From Marinobacter sp. C7 (GTDB lineage: Bacteria; Pseudomonadota; Gammaproteobacteria; Pseudomonadales; Oleiphilaceae), in contig NZ_JAKQZH010000002.1 of the NCBI RefSeq assembly GCF_022343555.1, positions 917,167 through 981,166 on the forward strand: 64,000 nucleotides of DNA. Reading direction: 5' to 3'. Position 1 is the stretch's first letter. Every line of letters begins with the position of its first letter. The notes beneath the pieces were generated by a model that had not been told where the DNA came from, did no database searches, and saw only the letters and a list, made by a program, of their open reading frames with translations. Made by a program: the position numbers and the translations under genes. This document shows positions 15,547 through 24,686 of this stretch, in pieces.

Positions 15547-15809
15547 GCTACATCCCCCCAAGACAGGACCAGGTGGAGGACAAGGAACGCCGCTTCTACG
15601 TGGTGGCCCCGAGTTCCTGCTACCTGCAACTCCAGCAGGAGGCCATTCAGCGTGGCACGGATCTGTGGACCCTCTGCGGTTCGGTCCTGCGCGCCTGGTT
15701 AGAGGCTGGCTGCCCGAACTTTGGCTTCCAGGGGGATGCCCCTGAAAAGTCTTCGAGTCCGCCCCCGTCATCGTCACCACTCGCGCACGACCAGGGGGCC
15801 GGGCAGTGA
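15543..15809 (+). CDS. Small inovirus early protein, unknown function
   Basis: 88 residues. An amphipathic helical core (about 15-65, with three Cys and two Trp) is followed by a Ser/Pro-rich tail. The pattern FYVVAPSSCYLQLQQEAIQRGTDLW recalls small ribbon-helix or helix-turn-helix regulators, but not convincingly. It is the last gene before the hairpin-rich intergenic region. Confidence 0.6.
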   Translation: MSYIPPRQDQVEDKERRFYVVAPSSCYLQLQQEAIQRGTDLWTLCGSVLRAWLEAGCPNFGFQGDAPEKSSSPPPSSSPLAHDQGAGQ

Positions 15810-16042
15810 GCGCTGCAAGGCTGGCGCCCCGCGCCAGGGCCGAAGGCCCCCTGGCCTTGTGGCGGTCGCTGGCTGGTCCACAGTGCGCATCCGGAGTGGT
15901 GAGGATGTCGGGGGAGGACGACCGCCCCTTGATTCCGAGCCATGAGCACAAGCCGCAAGCGCAGCTTGCCAGAGATTGGAATTAACCCGCCCGGTACCGG
16001 GCCAACACCGAAAGCACCACCCAACACCAGAGGACAGATGCA
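15810..16042. other. Hairpin-rich phage intergenic region (candidate replication origin or packaging signal)
   Basis: No ORF is supported. Four strong secondary-structure elements lie here: CTGGCGC/GCGCCAG (15821-15837), an overlapping GCCAGGG...CCCTGGC (15833-15855), GCAAGC/GCTTGC (15955-15969) and the perfect palindrome GCCCGGTACCGGGC (15989-16002). Filamentous phages keep their origins and packaging signals as clustered hairpins in an intergenic region, so this is the best candidate in the element. Confidence 0.45.
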
Positions 16043-16339
16043 ATGGAAAACTACCTGAACCTGATGATCATCGGCGCCACCCGCTACGACATCGACGGCA
16101 ACAAAGGCGGCTCCCTGTGGGCTTACTCCCCGGCGGAGGCTGACGACGACAACCGCGTCGGCAACGAAGTCATGAAGATCGCCTGCGACTACAAGCACAT
16201 CGACCAGCTGCGCAACCACGCCGACCGCCTCCCGGCCATGTTCACCGTCAAGGCCCAGATGAAAGCCGGGCAGGGCGGCAAGATCACCTTCAAGGCCCTG
16301 GAGCTCAAGCCCCAGGAACCCGTCAAGAAATCCGCTTAA
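16043..16339 (+). CDS. ssDNA-binding protein, pV-like
   Basis: 98 residues, directly before the coat genes, where inoviruses place gene V. The sequence is beta-rich, with GATRYDIDGNKGGSLWAY at the front and TFKALELKP at the end, suggesting an OB-type fold. Such proteins coat the phage ssDNA before assembly and stop further conversion to double strand. The assignment rests mainly on size, composition and position. Confidence 0.65.
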   Translation: MENYLNLMIIGATRYDIDGNKGGSLWAYSPAEADDDNRVGNEVMKIACDYKHIDQLRNHADRLPAMFTVKAQMKAGQGGKITFKALELKPQEPVKKSA

Positions 16340-16360
16340 CCGGGCAGGGGAGACTGACCG

Positions 16361-16570
16361 GTGAGCAAAGCAATCCTGTGTGACGGCGACTGGACAATCA
16401 CGGCCTCGGGCTGGGACTGCACCGGCGCCATCACTCAGGTGGTGTACACGGCACCCGTCGAGTACACCCCGGCAATGATTGCTGAAGCGTTGTTCCAGGG
16501 CTTCAGCATCACCTTGCCACTGATGGCGGTCGCATGGGGCGGTCGCCAACTCCTGAAAATGCTGAAGTGA
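16361..16570 (+). CDS. Small inner-membrane protein, possible minor coat protein
   Basis: 69 residues from GTG 16361, with GGGGAG upstream. Two Cys lie in the exported-looking N-terminal half and one membrane helix is at about 43-66 (FQGFSITLPLMAVAWGG), ending in basic residues KMLK. It has the same topology as the major coat protein that follows. Likely a minor coat or assembly component, as inferred from location. Confidence 0.6.
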   Translation: MSKAILCDGDWTITASGWDCTGAITQVVYTAPVEYTPAMIAEALFQGFSITLPLMAVAWGGRQLLKMLK

Positions 16571-16578
16571 GGTACACC

Positions 16579-16779
16579 ATGAAGAAGCAAGTGATTGCGT
16601 TGGCCGCTCTGGCCTTTACCCTGGTAGCGGGTCCTGCTGCCGCCGCCGACTGGACCGCCATGACCGGTACCGTCGATTTTTCCGGCGAAGAAACGGCGAT
16701 CATCGCCATCGTCGGTTCCCTGTTCGGCTTCTATCTGGTCCGTAAGGGCGGCCGTCTCCTGCTGAGCATGATCAAGTAG
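16579..16779 (+). CDS. Major coat protein, pVIII-like
   Basis: 66 residues from ATG 16579; longer upstream frames overlap the previous gene. A cleavable signal peptide (about 1-22, ending AAAA) leaves a mature subunit of about 44 residues with a short acidic N-terminus. A membrane helix (IIAIVGSLFGFYLVRKGG) and a basic C-terminus that would face the DNA follow. This is the standard design and size for filamentous-phage major coat proteins. Confidence 0.85.
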   Translation: MKKQVIALAALAFTLVAGPAAAADWTAMTGTVDFSGEETAIIAIVGSLFGFYLVRKGGRLLLSMIK

Positions 16780-16790
16780 GGGCGTGAGTC

Positions 16791-16865
16791 GTGGCAGAGC
16801 TATGGGATTGGACCTTCTTCGTCATGGGAGCGGCGCTGTGCGTGTACCTGTTCAAAGATATCTGA
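16791..16865 (+). CDS. 24-residue membrane peptide, possible pVII/pIX-like tip protein
   Basis: GTG 16791 to TGA 16865 encodes MAELWDWTFFVMGAALCVYLFKDI: one membrane helix with acidic N-terminus and no signal peptide, like the 30-35-residue pVII and pIX of F-type phages. A Shine-Dalgarno AGGGG lies about 10 nt upstream. It overlaps the minor coat gene in another frame, which explains why that gene starts internally. Too short for automatic calling; supported by position between pVIII and pIII-like genes. Confidence 0.55.
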   Translation: MAELWDWTFFVMGAALCVYLFKDI

Positions 16866-18091
16866 TCCTGTGGCTCTGCCTGTTTTCGCCGTCTCTGGCG
16901 TTTGCGGTGGGCAGTACGACCTCCGAGACCCAGGCCGAAGCCTATACGCTGTGCCTGGAGGCGGAAGCGACCAAGGAAGCCGCCACCGCCTACGATTACC
17001 GCTGTGTCGTTCAAGCCGAATACACCCGCTATAACCTCAATTATTACTCGTCCCCAACCGATAACTACCGGCTGGGCACGCAACATCGGTATTACTGGAA
17101 CACCGATTCCCCCGAGTGCGATCCCATCACCGGGGAATGTTCAGATCCCAGCAAAAGCCCGGAAGAGTGTTCCGAGATCGGTGAACTCTACGATCCGACG
17201 ACCCAGCAGTGCGTCACCGAATGCGAATACGGCATGTTCAACGGCAGCTGCTTACTGCCACCCGAAGAGAATCCCGAGTGCAGCAAAGACAGCCCCGACT
17301 ACCGGGGCGAAGTCGTCCTGGGATACGGCACTTCCCCGATTCCTGCCTGTGGCAACTTCGATCAGTGCTCCGGCAATACCCCCGGACAGGTCGGTTTCGT
17401 GAATGGGGAGCTGCGCTGCATCCCGGAAGACTATGGCATTCCCTCCTGCCAGGGCGATTCCATCACCGTCATCGATGAATACGGGTTCGTCTGTGAACCG
17501 CTGAGCGATGTTCCGGAGGAACCGGAAACCCCGGAAGAACCGAACACCGATACCGACGGCGACGGTACGCCGGACGAATACCAGCGCGAGAACGATCCGG
17601 AATCCGTCGATAAGGGCCTGGATAAAGTCCAGGAGGGGATCAACGACACCAACACGAAACTGGATGGCACCAACAAGCGCCTGGATAAAGTCGGCAAAGC
17701 GCTGGAAGGCGTGAACAAAAACTTGAAGGATGGTTTGGGCACCGCCAACCAGACCCTGAACAGCATCAACGACACCCTGAATAACGCCTTCGATGCCCCC
17801 GAAGGCGGCTTCTCCAGTGAAGGCCTGAACGTCATTCCCACCCTGACCGAAACTGCCACCGGCTTTAAACAGGCCATCATGGGTAACGAACTCATCCAGG
17901 CGGTGGGCGGCCTGGCCGAGATCCCCAGCCAGACCAGCTGCCCTGTCTGGACTGTGCCGTCCACCCCGATCTCTGACGCGCAAACCATCACCATCCACTG
18001 CGACATCCTGGAAGACAATCGCGGCGTGTTCTCCCTCCTGTTCATGTTCTTCTGGACCGGGGTCGCGCTCTTCGCATTCCTGAGGGCTTAA
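16838..18091 (+). CDS. Minor coat / adsorption protein, pIII-like
   Basis: I choose GTG 16838 (SD GGGAG 8 nt upstream), which gives a clean signal peptide ending SLAFA; the longer frame from 16784 would bury it. The 417-residue product has a Cys-rich N-terminal region (about 70-200). A calcium-binding-like DTDGDGTPDEY repeat lies near 240, followed by a long amphipathic coiled-coil section of GL(D/N)K-type repeats (about 255-330) and a C-terminal membrane anchor (FSLLFMFFWTGVALFAFL). That is the layout of pIII/TspB-like proteins, which bind the host receptor and end the virion. Confidence 0.8.
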   Translation: MRVPVQRYLILWLCLFSPSLAFAVGSTTSETQAEAYTLCLEAEATKEAATAYDYRCVVQAEYTRYNLNYYSSPTDNYRLGTQHRYYWNTDSPECDPITGECSDPSKSPEECSEIGELYDPTTQQCVTECEYGMFNGSCLLPPEENPECSKDSPDYRGEVVLGYGTSPIPACGNFDQCSGNTPGQVGFVNGELRCIPEDYGIPSCQGDSITVIDEYGFVCEPLSDVPEEPETPEEPNTDTDGDGTPDEYQRENDPESVDKGLDKVQEGINDTNTKLDGTNKRLDKVGKALEGVNKNLKDGLGTANQTLNSINDTLNNAFDAPEGGFSSEGLNVIPTLTETATGFKQAIMGNELIQAVGGLAEIPSQTSCPVWTVPSTPISDAQTITIHCDILEDNRGVFSLLFMFFWTGVALFAFLRA

Positions 18092-18093
18092 CC

Positions 18094-18366
18094 ATGGCTG
18101 AGATCTTTCAAGCGGTTCTCGATTTCTGGATCGACATCGTTCTGTTCGTACCCCGAATCATCTTCTGGGGGGCTCTGGAGGTACTTCAGATTGCGCTCGA
18201 TACGCTGCCGGCCATTGAGGTCGTCGATCCGCAAACGCTCGCCTCCGGCTTCACCGGCGACATGCTGTACTTCCTCACCATCATGGAATTCCAGTACGGC
18301 CTTACCGCTGTGACCTCGGCGTTTGTCGCCCGCTTCCTGCTTCGCCGTCTGCCAGTCATCGGGTGA
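18094..18366 (+). CDS. Minor coat protein, pVI-like (DUF2523 type)
   Basis: 90 residues, 2 nt after the pIII-like gene. Three hydrophobic segments (about 12-36, 56-72 and 74-86) give a small polytopic membrane protein, matching the DUF2523/pVI position between minor coat and Zot in Pf-, CTX- and MDA-like phages. It would cap the virion together with pIII. Confidence 0.72.
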   Translation: MAEIFQAVLDFWIDIVLFVPRIIFWGALEVLQIALDTLPAIEVVDPQTLASGFTGDMLYFLTIMEFQYGLTAVTSAFVARFLLRRLPVIG

Positions 18367-18369
18367 TTC

Positions 18370-19515
18370 ATGTCCATCGTCGGTTACTCAGGCCTGCCAG
18401 GCTCCGGTAAGAGCTATGGCGTGGTCGAAAACGTCATTATTCCCGCCCTGGAATCGGGCCGGCACATCATCACCAACATCCCACTGAAGCTGGGACGTCT
18501 CTCGGATGACTACCCCCAGGGCAGGGTCACCACCTTCGACAACAAGGAAGCCGAGGATGACCCCGGCTTCTTCGATCTGGAGAAGCATCCACCGGGTGTC
18601 ATCTGGATCATCGACGAGGCCTGGCGATTCTGGAAAAGCGGCATGAAGGCCGTGAACATTCCCCAGTGCCAGAAGGAGTTCTTTACGGAACACCGGCACT
18701 GCGTCGGCGAGGATGGCCGAACCAACGAAATCGTCCTCGTCACCCAGGATCTCGCCCAGCTGTGCGCCTTCGTCCGAGGTCTGGTTGAGGAAACCTATCG
18801 CGCCACCAAACTGACCGCGATTGGCCAGAGGAACAAGTACCGGGTCGATGTTTACATGGGTGCCGCCACCGGCCAGAAACCCGGCCAACCCATGCGCCAG
18901 CTCTACGGCAGCTACAAGCCCGAGATCTACCAGTACTACAAGAGCCACACTCGCAACAAAACTGACTTCGCCGCGGGTATGGAAGAGAAGGCCGACGACC
19001 GCGCCAACGTTCTGAAACATCCCCTGATCAAGTTCGGCATTCCGGCTGCGCTGGCCATCGTGGTCTTCAGTGTCTTCAAGGTCATGGCGTACCTGAATCC
19101 AGGCGAAGCCCAGGACAACCCGGAAACACCGACCCAGGAAATACGACAGTCTACTCCGGCCCAGGGCACAACCCCGGTCAGGAACACCCGGCAGGCCAGG
19201 GCCGTGAAAACCCAGCTGGAGCCCAGGGCCACCCACCAAGCCGCCTTCGAAGTCGAACCTGGCTGGCTCCCGCTCTCGGACAAGTGGCGCATCGTCGGCA
19301 AGGTCAACGACGTCTACTGGATCTGGGGTGAAACCGGTACCCGAAAGATCCATTCCAGGATCTGCGCCCGGTTCCAGAAAACCGGGGAACCGTTCTGCGT
19401 GATCGAGGGCAAGCTGGTGACTTACTACAGCTACCGGGAACCGAACCGCGACGACGATCGGCGGGAGGACCGGGAATACCTGGACTTTAAATCCGAGGAA
19501 GGCGGCGGCGCGTGA
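18370..19515 (+). CDS. zot: Zonular occludens toxin-like assembly ATPase (pI)
   Basis: The 381-residue protein has a Zot N-terminal ATPase domain with Walker A GLPGSGKSY at residues 8-16 and Walker B VIWIIDEAW near 78-86. One membrane helix is at about 221-240. A Pro/Thr-rich linker leads to a C-terminal periplasmic domain with two Cys (about 335-350). In filamentous phages it drives virion assembly and export at the inner membrane. Toxin activity on epithelia is a property of V. cholerae Zot and is not implied here. Confidence 0.9.
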   Translation: MSIVGYSGLPGSGKSYGVVENVIIPALESGRHIITNIPLKLGRLSDDYPQGRVTTFDNKEAEDDPGFFDLEKHPPGVIWIIDEAWRFWKSGMKAVNIPQCQKEFFTEHRHCVGEDGRTNEIVLVTQDLAQLCAFVRGLVEETYRATKLTAIGQRNKYRVDVYMGAATGQKPGQPMRQLYGSYKPEIYQYYKSHTRNKTDFAAGMEEKADDRANVLKHPLIKFGIPAALAIVVFSVFKVMAYLNPGEAQDNPETPTQEIRQSTPAQGTTPVRNTRQARAVKTQLEPRATHQAAFEVEPGWLPLSDKWRIVGKVNDVYWIWGETGTRKIHSRICARFQKTGEPFCVIEGKLVTYYSYREPNRDDDRREDREYLDFKSEEGGGA

Positions 19516-19605
19516 GTGCGAGCGGAGCGACCACCACGCGCCGCGCCAGCGGCAGAGACGTCCCTGTAACACGTCTCATAGAAAACAACGTGAGTTGATT
19601 TTCCA

Positions 19606-19632
19606 CCACAGACAACCACAGAAGGCCACAGA
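19606..19632 (+). repeat. Three CCACAGA repeats phased at exactly 10 bp, overlapping the rep start
   Basis: CCACAG occurs at 19606, 19616 and 19626; the last copy runs into the ATG of rep at 19632. The same CCACAGA word is found in att-like modules B (9261) and C (10813). Ten-base phasing puts all copies on one face of the helix, as for a cooperatively bound regulator such as an excisionase or Rep itself. Confidence 0.6.
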
Positions 19633-20897
19633 TGAAAATCAAAGACTTTGAGCGCATTGATATCCGGACCGGGGAAACCGGCAAAGGGGATCTGTTCATC
19701 GGTCCCGAAGGGCAGCAAGTGAATCTCCAGGACGTGAACGTCCTTTGGACCGGTGTGGACACCGTTCGCCAGCTGTTCGAGGGCCGTCTCAAACTGGAAC
19801 CCCTGGCTGAAATTGCGGACGCCTACGAATCCAGCTTTGACGCCACTATTACCATCCGGAACATTCCGTTCCGGGTGCAGTCCGGTAGGCGAGGGGGGTT
19901 CAAGTACATCCTGCAGAACCGGGAATATGGCCTGACCCTGCTGATCCAGAACTTCTACGCGGATGCGGAAAACCCCGGCACGCACCTCAAGATTGAAACC
20001 TCTCCCCGCTGGCTCTATGAGCGCTCCAGTCAGGAGATCCACGACGAACTCGCGGAATGGGGCATGGTCTTCCTGAAGGGCATTAAACCGGTCGGGATTG
20101 CCCTGCACCTGTGCGTGGACTTCCAGGGCTGGGAACCGCCCCAGGACTTCGCCAGCCACTTCGTCACTCGCGCCAAAACCATCAGCGTTCACAACGGTCT
20201 GAGTGACCTGGTGTTCAAGGGCCTGGACGGTGCCACCATCAACGGCCGGGGCGAAACCTACACCTTCGGCAAGGCCAACAGCCTTCAGGTCTGCCTCTAC
20301 GACAAGTCCAAGGAAATCGACGTCTCCGACAAGCGCGCCTTCATGGAGTCCATCTGGGAGTGTGCCACCAACGAAGACTGCTTCCCGGATACCTGCTACG
20401 ACCCGGATAAGCCCGTTTGGCGCCTGGAAATCCGGTTCCATCACCGGATCGTGAACGAGATCTCCCAGGGCACGGCCAACATGAAGCCGATCTACACCTA
20501 CATGGACGCGGTACCGCACCTGACCGGCCTCTGGCGCTACGCGCTCACCGGCAACCGTTACGAGGTCAAGCGGGAATGGGTCCATCCCATCTGGACCAAG
20601 CTGCGCGATGACATTGGTTTCGGCTACTCGGCCCCGGATCTGCTCTACAAACGCGCAAAAAAGGAACCCGGTTGCGGCAACGAAAAGAATGTCTCCCTGG
20701 CCTTTGGCAACTTGCTCTCCATCTATGCCCGCAACCGGTTTAACACGCGCCAGGCCTGGGACTGCTTGAAGAAATCCGGCCTTTGGGAAGACCTCTGCAA
20801 TTACTACCGAAGGCGCGAAATATACGAAAACGAGCTCTACCAGCTGGTAGAGGATGGTCTGATTAAACGACGACTGCTGACAAAGGTGGCTGCATGA
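19632..20897 (+). CDS. Phage replication initiation protein (Rep_trans / RstA-like)
   Basis: 421 residues, located after zot, like the Rep of several integrated inoviruses. The central part (LVFKGLDGATINGRGETYTFGKANSLQVCLYDKSKEID) and the following WRLEIRFHHRIV segment are characteristic of the replication initiation factor family, which nicks the double-stranded origin for rolling-circle replication. The gene overlaps the integrase start by 4 nt, so the two are translationally coupled. A nicking Tyr cannot be assigned with confidence by eye. Confidence 0.82.
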   Translation: MKIKDFERIDIRTGETGKGDLFIGPEGQQVNLQDVNVLWTGVDTVRQLFEGRLKLEPLAEIADAYESSFDATITIRNIPFRVQSGRRGGFKYILQNREYGLTLLIQNFYADAENPGTHLKIETSPRWLYERSSQEIHDELAEWGMVFLKGIKPVGIALHLCVDFQGWEPPQDFASHFVTRAKTISVHNGLSDLVFKGLDGATINGRGETYTFGKANSLQVCLYDKSKEIDVSDKRAFMESIWECATNEDCFPDTCYDPDKPVWRLEIRFHHRIVNEISQGTANMKPIYTYMDAVPHLTGLWRYALTGNRYEVKREWVHPIWTKLRDDIGFGYSAPDLLYKRAKKEPGCGNEKNVSLAFGNLLSIYARNRFNTRQAWDCLKKSGLWEDLCNYYRRREIYENELYQLVEDGLIKRRLLTKVAA

Positions 20898-21871
20898 TCA
20901 AAAAGCTTCCATCGGGACGATGGCAGGTTGATATCCAGCCGGGTGGGCGAGGGCGGAAGCGCGTCCGGAAATCGTTTGATTCAAAGCCGGAAGCGCTTAG
21001 ATATGAACGCTGGGTGCTGTCCAAGCATGAAGCCGGTGAAGACTGGAACCCGAGGCAGGACAAACGGAGCCTTCAGGATCTCGTCAAGCTCTGGTACGTC
21101 CACCACGGCCATGCTTTGAAGGATGGTGAATCCCGTAAGAAGAAGCTTGAGGCAACCGTCCAGCGGTTAGGGAATCCCAGGGCTATCCGGTTTACATCAG
21201 GTGACTTCGCGGCCTATCGCCTGGTTAGAGTGGAGTCCGGAATTTCAGAGAACACACTCAATCACGAACAGGCTTATCTGACGGCCGTATTCAACGAGCT
21301 GATCCGACAAGGCCACTGGAAAGGTAAAAATCCGCTGGAAAGGCTGCGCCGGCTGAAAATAGATGAACCTGAACTCGCATTCCTGAACCAGGAACAAATC
21401 GAAAGGCTCCTGGAAGAGTGCAGGGCTTCATCCAATCCCTCGGTTTACCATGTGGCGCGCTTGGCTCTGGCAACCGGCGCCAGGTGGTCGGAAGCGGAGT
21501 CGGTAAAGCCGTCCGCATTCACTCCTTATCGGGTGACCTACGCCGGGACGAAAAGCGGGAAAAGTCGCTCGGTTCCACTCAGCAAGGATCTTTACCAGGA
21601 ATTGATTGAAGAGTTGCCGTTCCAGTCTTGTTACAGCGCTTTCCGGTCTGCGTTAAATAGGGCTGAAATCAAGCTGCCTAAGGGGCAGCTTACGCATATC
21701 TGTAGACACACTTTCGCCAGCCATTTTGTAATGAATGGAGGGCATATACTCACGCTCCAGAAGGTTCTAGGGCACTCGGATTTAAAACTAACGATGAGGT
21801 ATGCCCACTTGGCGCCCAGCTTTCTTCAAGAAGTTGTGGAACTTGGGCCACGGTTGCTGATTGTTTCTTGA
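20894..21871 (+). CDS. int: Tyrosine integrase
   Basis: The 325-residue protein has an N-terminal arm-binding domain with basic residues (RKRVRKSFDSKPEA), a core-binding SAM-like domain (about 60-150) and a catalytic domain with the full set. Arg lies in ATGARWSEAE, then HICRHTFASHF (H-x-x-R), HSD, and the nucleophile Tyr in MRYAHLA near residue 308. It should integrate the element at tRNA-Ile2, near whose gene it lies. Coupling to rep is unusual and implies integration and replication are co-expressed. Confidence 0.9.
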   Translation: MIKKLPSGRWQVDIQPGGRGRKRVRKSFDSKPEALRYERWVLSKHEAGEDWNPRQDKRSLQDLVKLWYVHHGHALKDGESRKKKLEATVQRLGNPRAIRFTSGDFAAYRLVRVESGISENTLNHEQAYLTAVFNELIRQGHWKGKNPLERLRRLKIDEPELAFLNQEQIERLLEECRASSNPSVYHVARLALATGARWSEAESVKPSAFTPYRVTYAGTKSGKSRSVPLSKDLYQELIEELPFQSCYSAFRSALNRAEIKLPKGQLTHICRHTFASHFVMNGGHILTLQKVLGHSDLKLTMRYAHLAPSFLQEVVELGPRLLIVS

Positions 21872-22446
21872 TTCCTATCTTTGGCTAGTGTCCAAAGTAG
21901 CGAAGTGCCAATGACGAAAATTGCGCCGAGGATGCATATCCACAAAACCTCTAGCGTTGGGGATCCGCTGGAGAAGAGCCCCTCCATGATGCGATTTGAA
22001 ACGTTAATCGCTGCTGTAACGAAACCAACAAGTGTTATGCAAACGCTTGACTCAACAACGAAATAAGCGAAGAACGATGAGTCGTCTTTATCCGTCTTGA
22101 TACTTTTTAGTCGGTCCCATCCTAGGCTTCCCCAAACAACACCTATTATGAGGTAGATAGTTTCGGTGCCACTTTTAAATTCGAAGCTGTTCCAGTAAAG
22201 GCTGTTGAAAAGGTAGGTTTGCAGACTTTCCAAAACGGTGCCTTCTGAATATTTTCTGACGATCCCGTTTTGCATGGCTATTTCGTAGCTTTCATGCAGC
22301 GAAGCGTTCAGAAGGTATAGAACGTAAAAGCCGATTACGAAGTGAAGAAAGAAGTAGGCCTTTCGCGCTGTGCTTCTGAACTCTGGAGTTGGATTAATTT
22401 GATATTTTGGGGCAAAGGCTTGGCTGAGAAATTCTTTTACTAACAT
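21826..22446 (-). CDS. Membrane protein of unknown function, right-end cargo
   Basis: 206 residues in opposite direction to the integrase, overlapping its last 46 nt. Four membrane helices are likely (about 31-48, 95-112, 127-147 and 168-187), with a charged loop KSIKTDKDD between two of them. Distinctly AT-rich. It sits between integrase and attR, a usual cargo site in integrated inoviruses and satellites, close to a fifth 19-nt box. No family recognised. Confidence 0.7.
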   Translation of the reverse strand: MLVKEFLSQAFAPKYQINPTPEFRSTARKAYFFLHFVIGFYVLYLLNASLHESYEIAMQNGIVRKYSEGTVLESLQTYLFNSLYWNSFEFKSGTETIYLIIGVVWGSLGWDRLKSIKTDKDDSSFFAYFVVESSVCITLVGFVTAAINVSNRIMEGLFSSGSPTLEVLWICILGAIFVIGTSLLWTLAKDRNQETISNRGPSSTTS

Positions 22447-22474
22447 GATCCGTCCTGGATGGTTTTTAGCAGCC

Positions 22475-22493
22475 GTCGACGTTTGGTTGACAC
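22475..22493 (+). repeat. 19-nt box copy E, near attR
   Basis: The sequence is GTCGACGTTTGGTTGACAC, 16 of 19 positions identical to copy A. It lies 42 bp left of attR. No ACCAC box is found at the 73-nt distance seen on the left arm, so the two arms differ, as expected for attP P and P' arms. Confidence 0.5.
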
Positions 22494-22535
22494 TTTGGAG
22501 GGAGGCTTTATTTCGAGCTTTCTAAGTGGCTGAAA

Positions 22536-22614
<79 letters not shown>

Positions 22615-22659
22615 GTTCAGAATTGCATTATGGCGAGATGTTTCCGGATGGGGAAACAG

Positions 22660-22697
22660 AGCGGGCGCCATTATACCGGTGAGGTGTGGCGCCCGCT
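22660..22697 (-). promoter_or_regulatory. Inverted repeat after rpoD enclosing a TATAAT for the tRNA
   Basis: A perfect 10-bp inverted repeat AGCGGGCGCC/GGCGCCCGCT flanks a loop that contains TATAAT on the minus strand (22670-22675). It may end rpoD transcription and provide the tRNA promoter. It lacks a T-run and a clear -35, so both roles are tentative. Confidence 0.4.
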
Positions 22698-22710
22698 ACT
22701 GTTGTGGAGC

Positions 22711-24573
<1,863 letters not shown>

Positions 24574-24686
24574 CCTGTGAACTCGCTTTTAAAAGGAAAA
24601 AAGTTAAACAGCCATTATAGCTGTCGCGTGGTTGCTCTGCCACCGACTGATTAGATTGTGGTCAATCGGTTAAGTTTCAAGTGCGG

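Noticed and set aside
16784..16837. Upstream start of the pIII-like minor coat gene
   Set aside because: It would put 18 residues before the signal peptide and overlaps the 24-codon membrane peptide; GTG 16838 gives a clean signal peptide.
18388..20585. Long minus-strand frames across zot and rep
   Set aside because: These are codon-bias shadows of zot and rep, with typical Gly/Val/Ala-rich composition.
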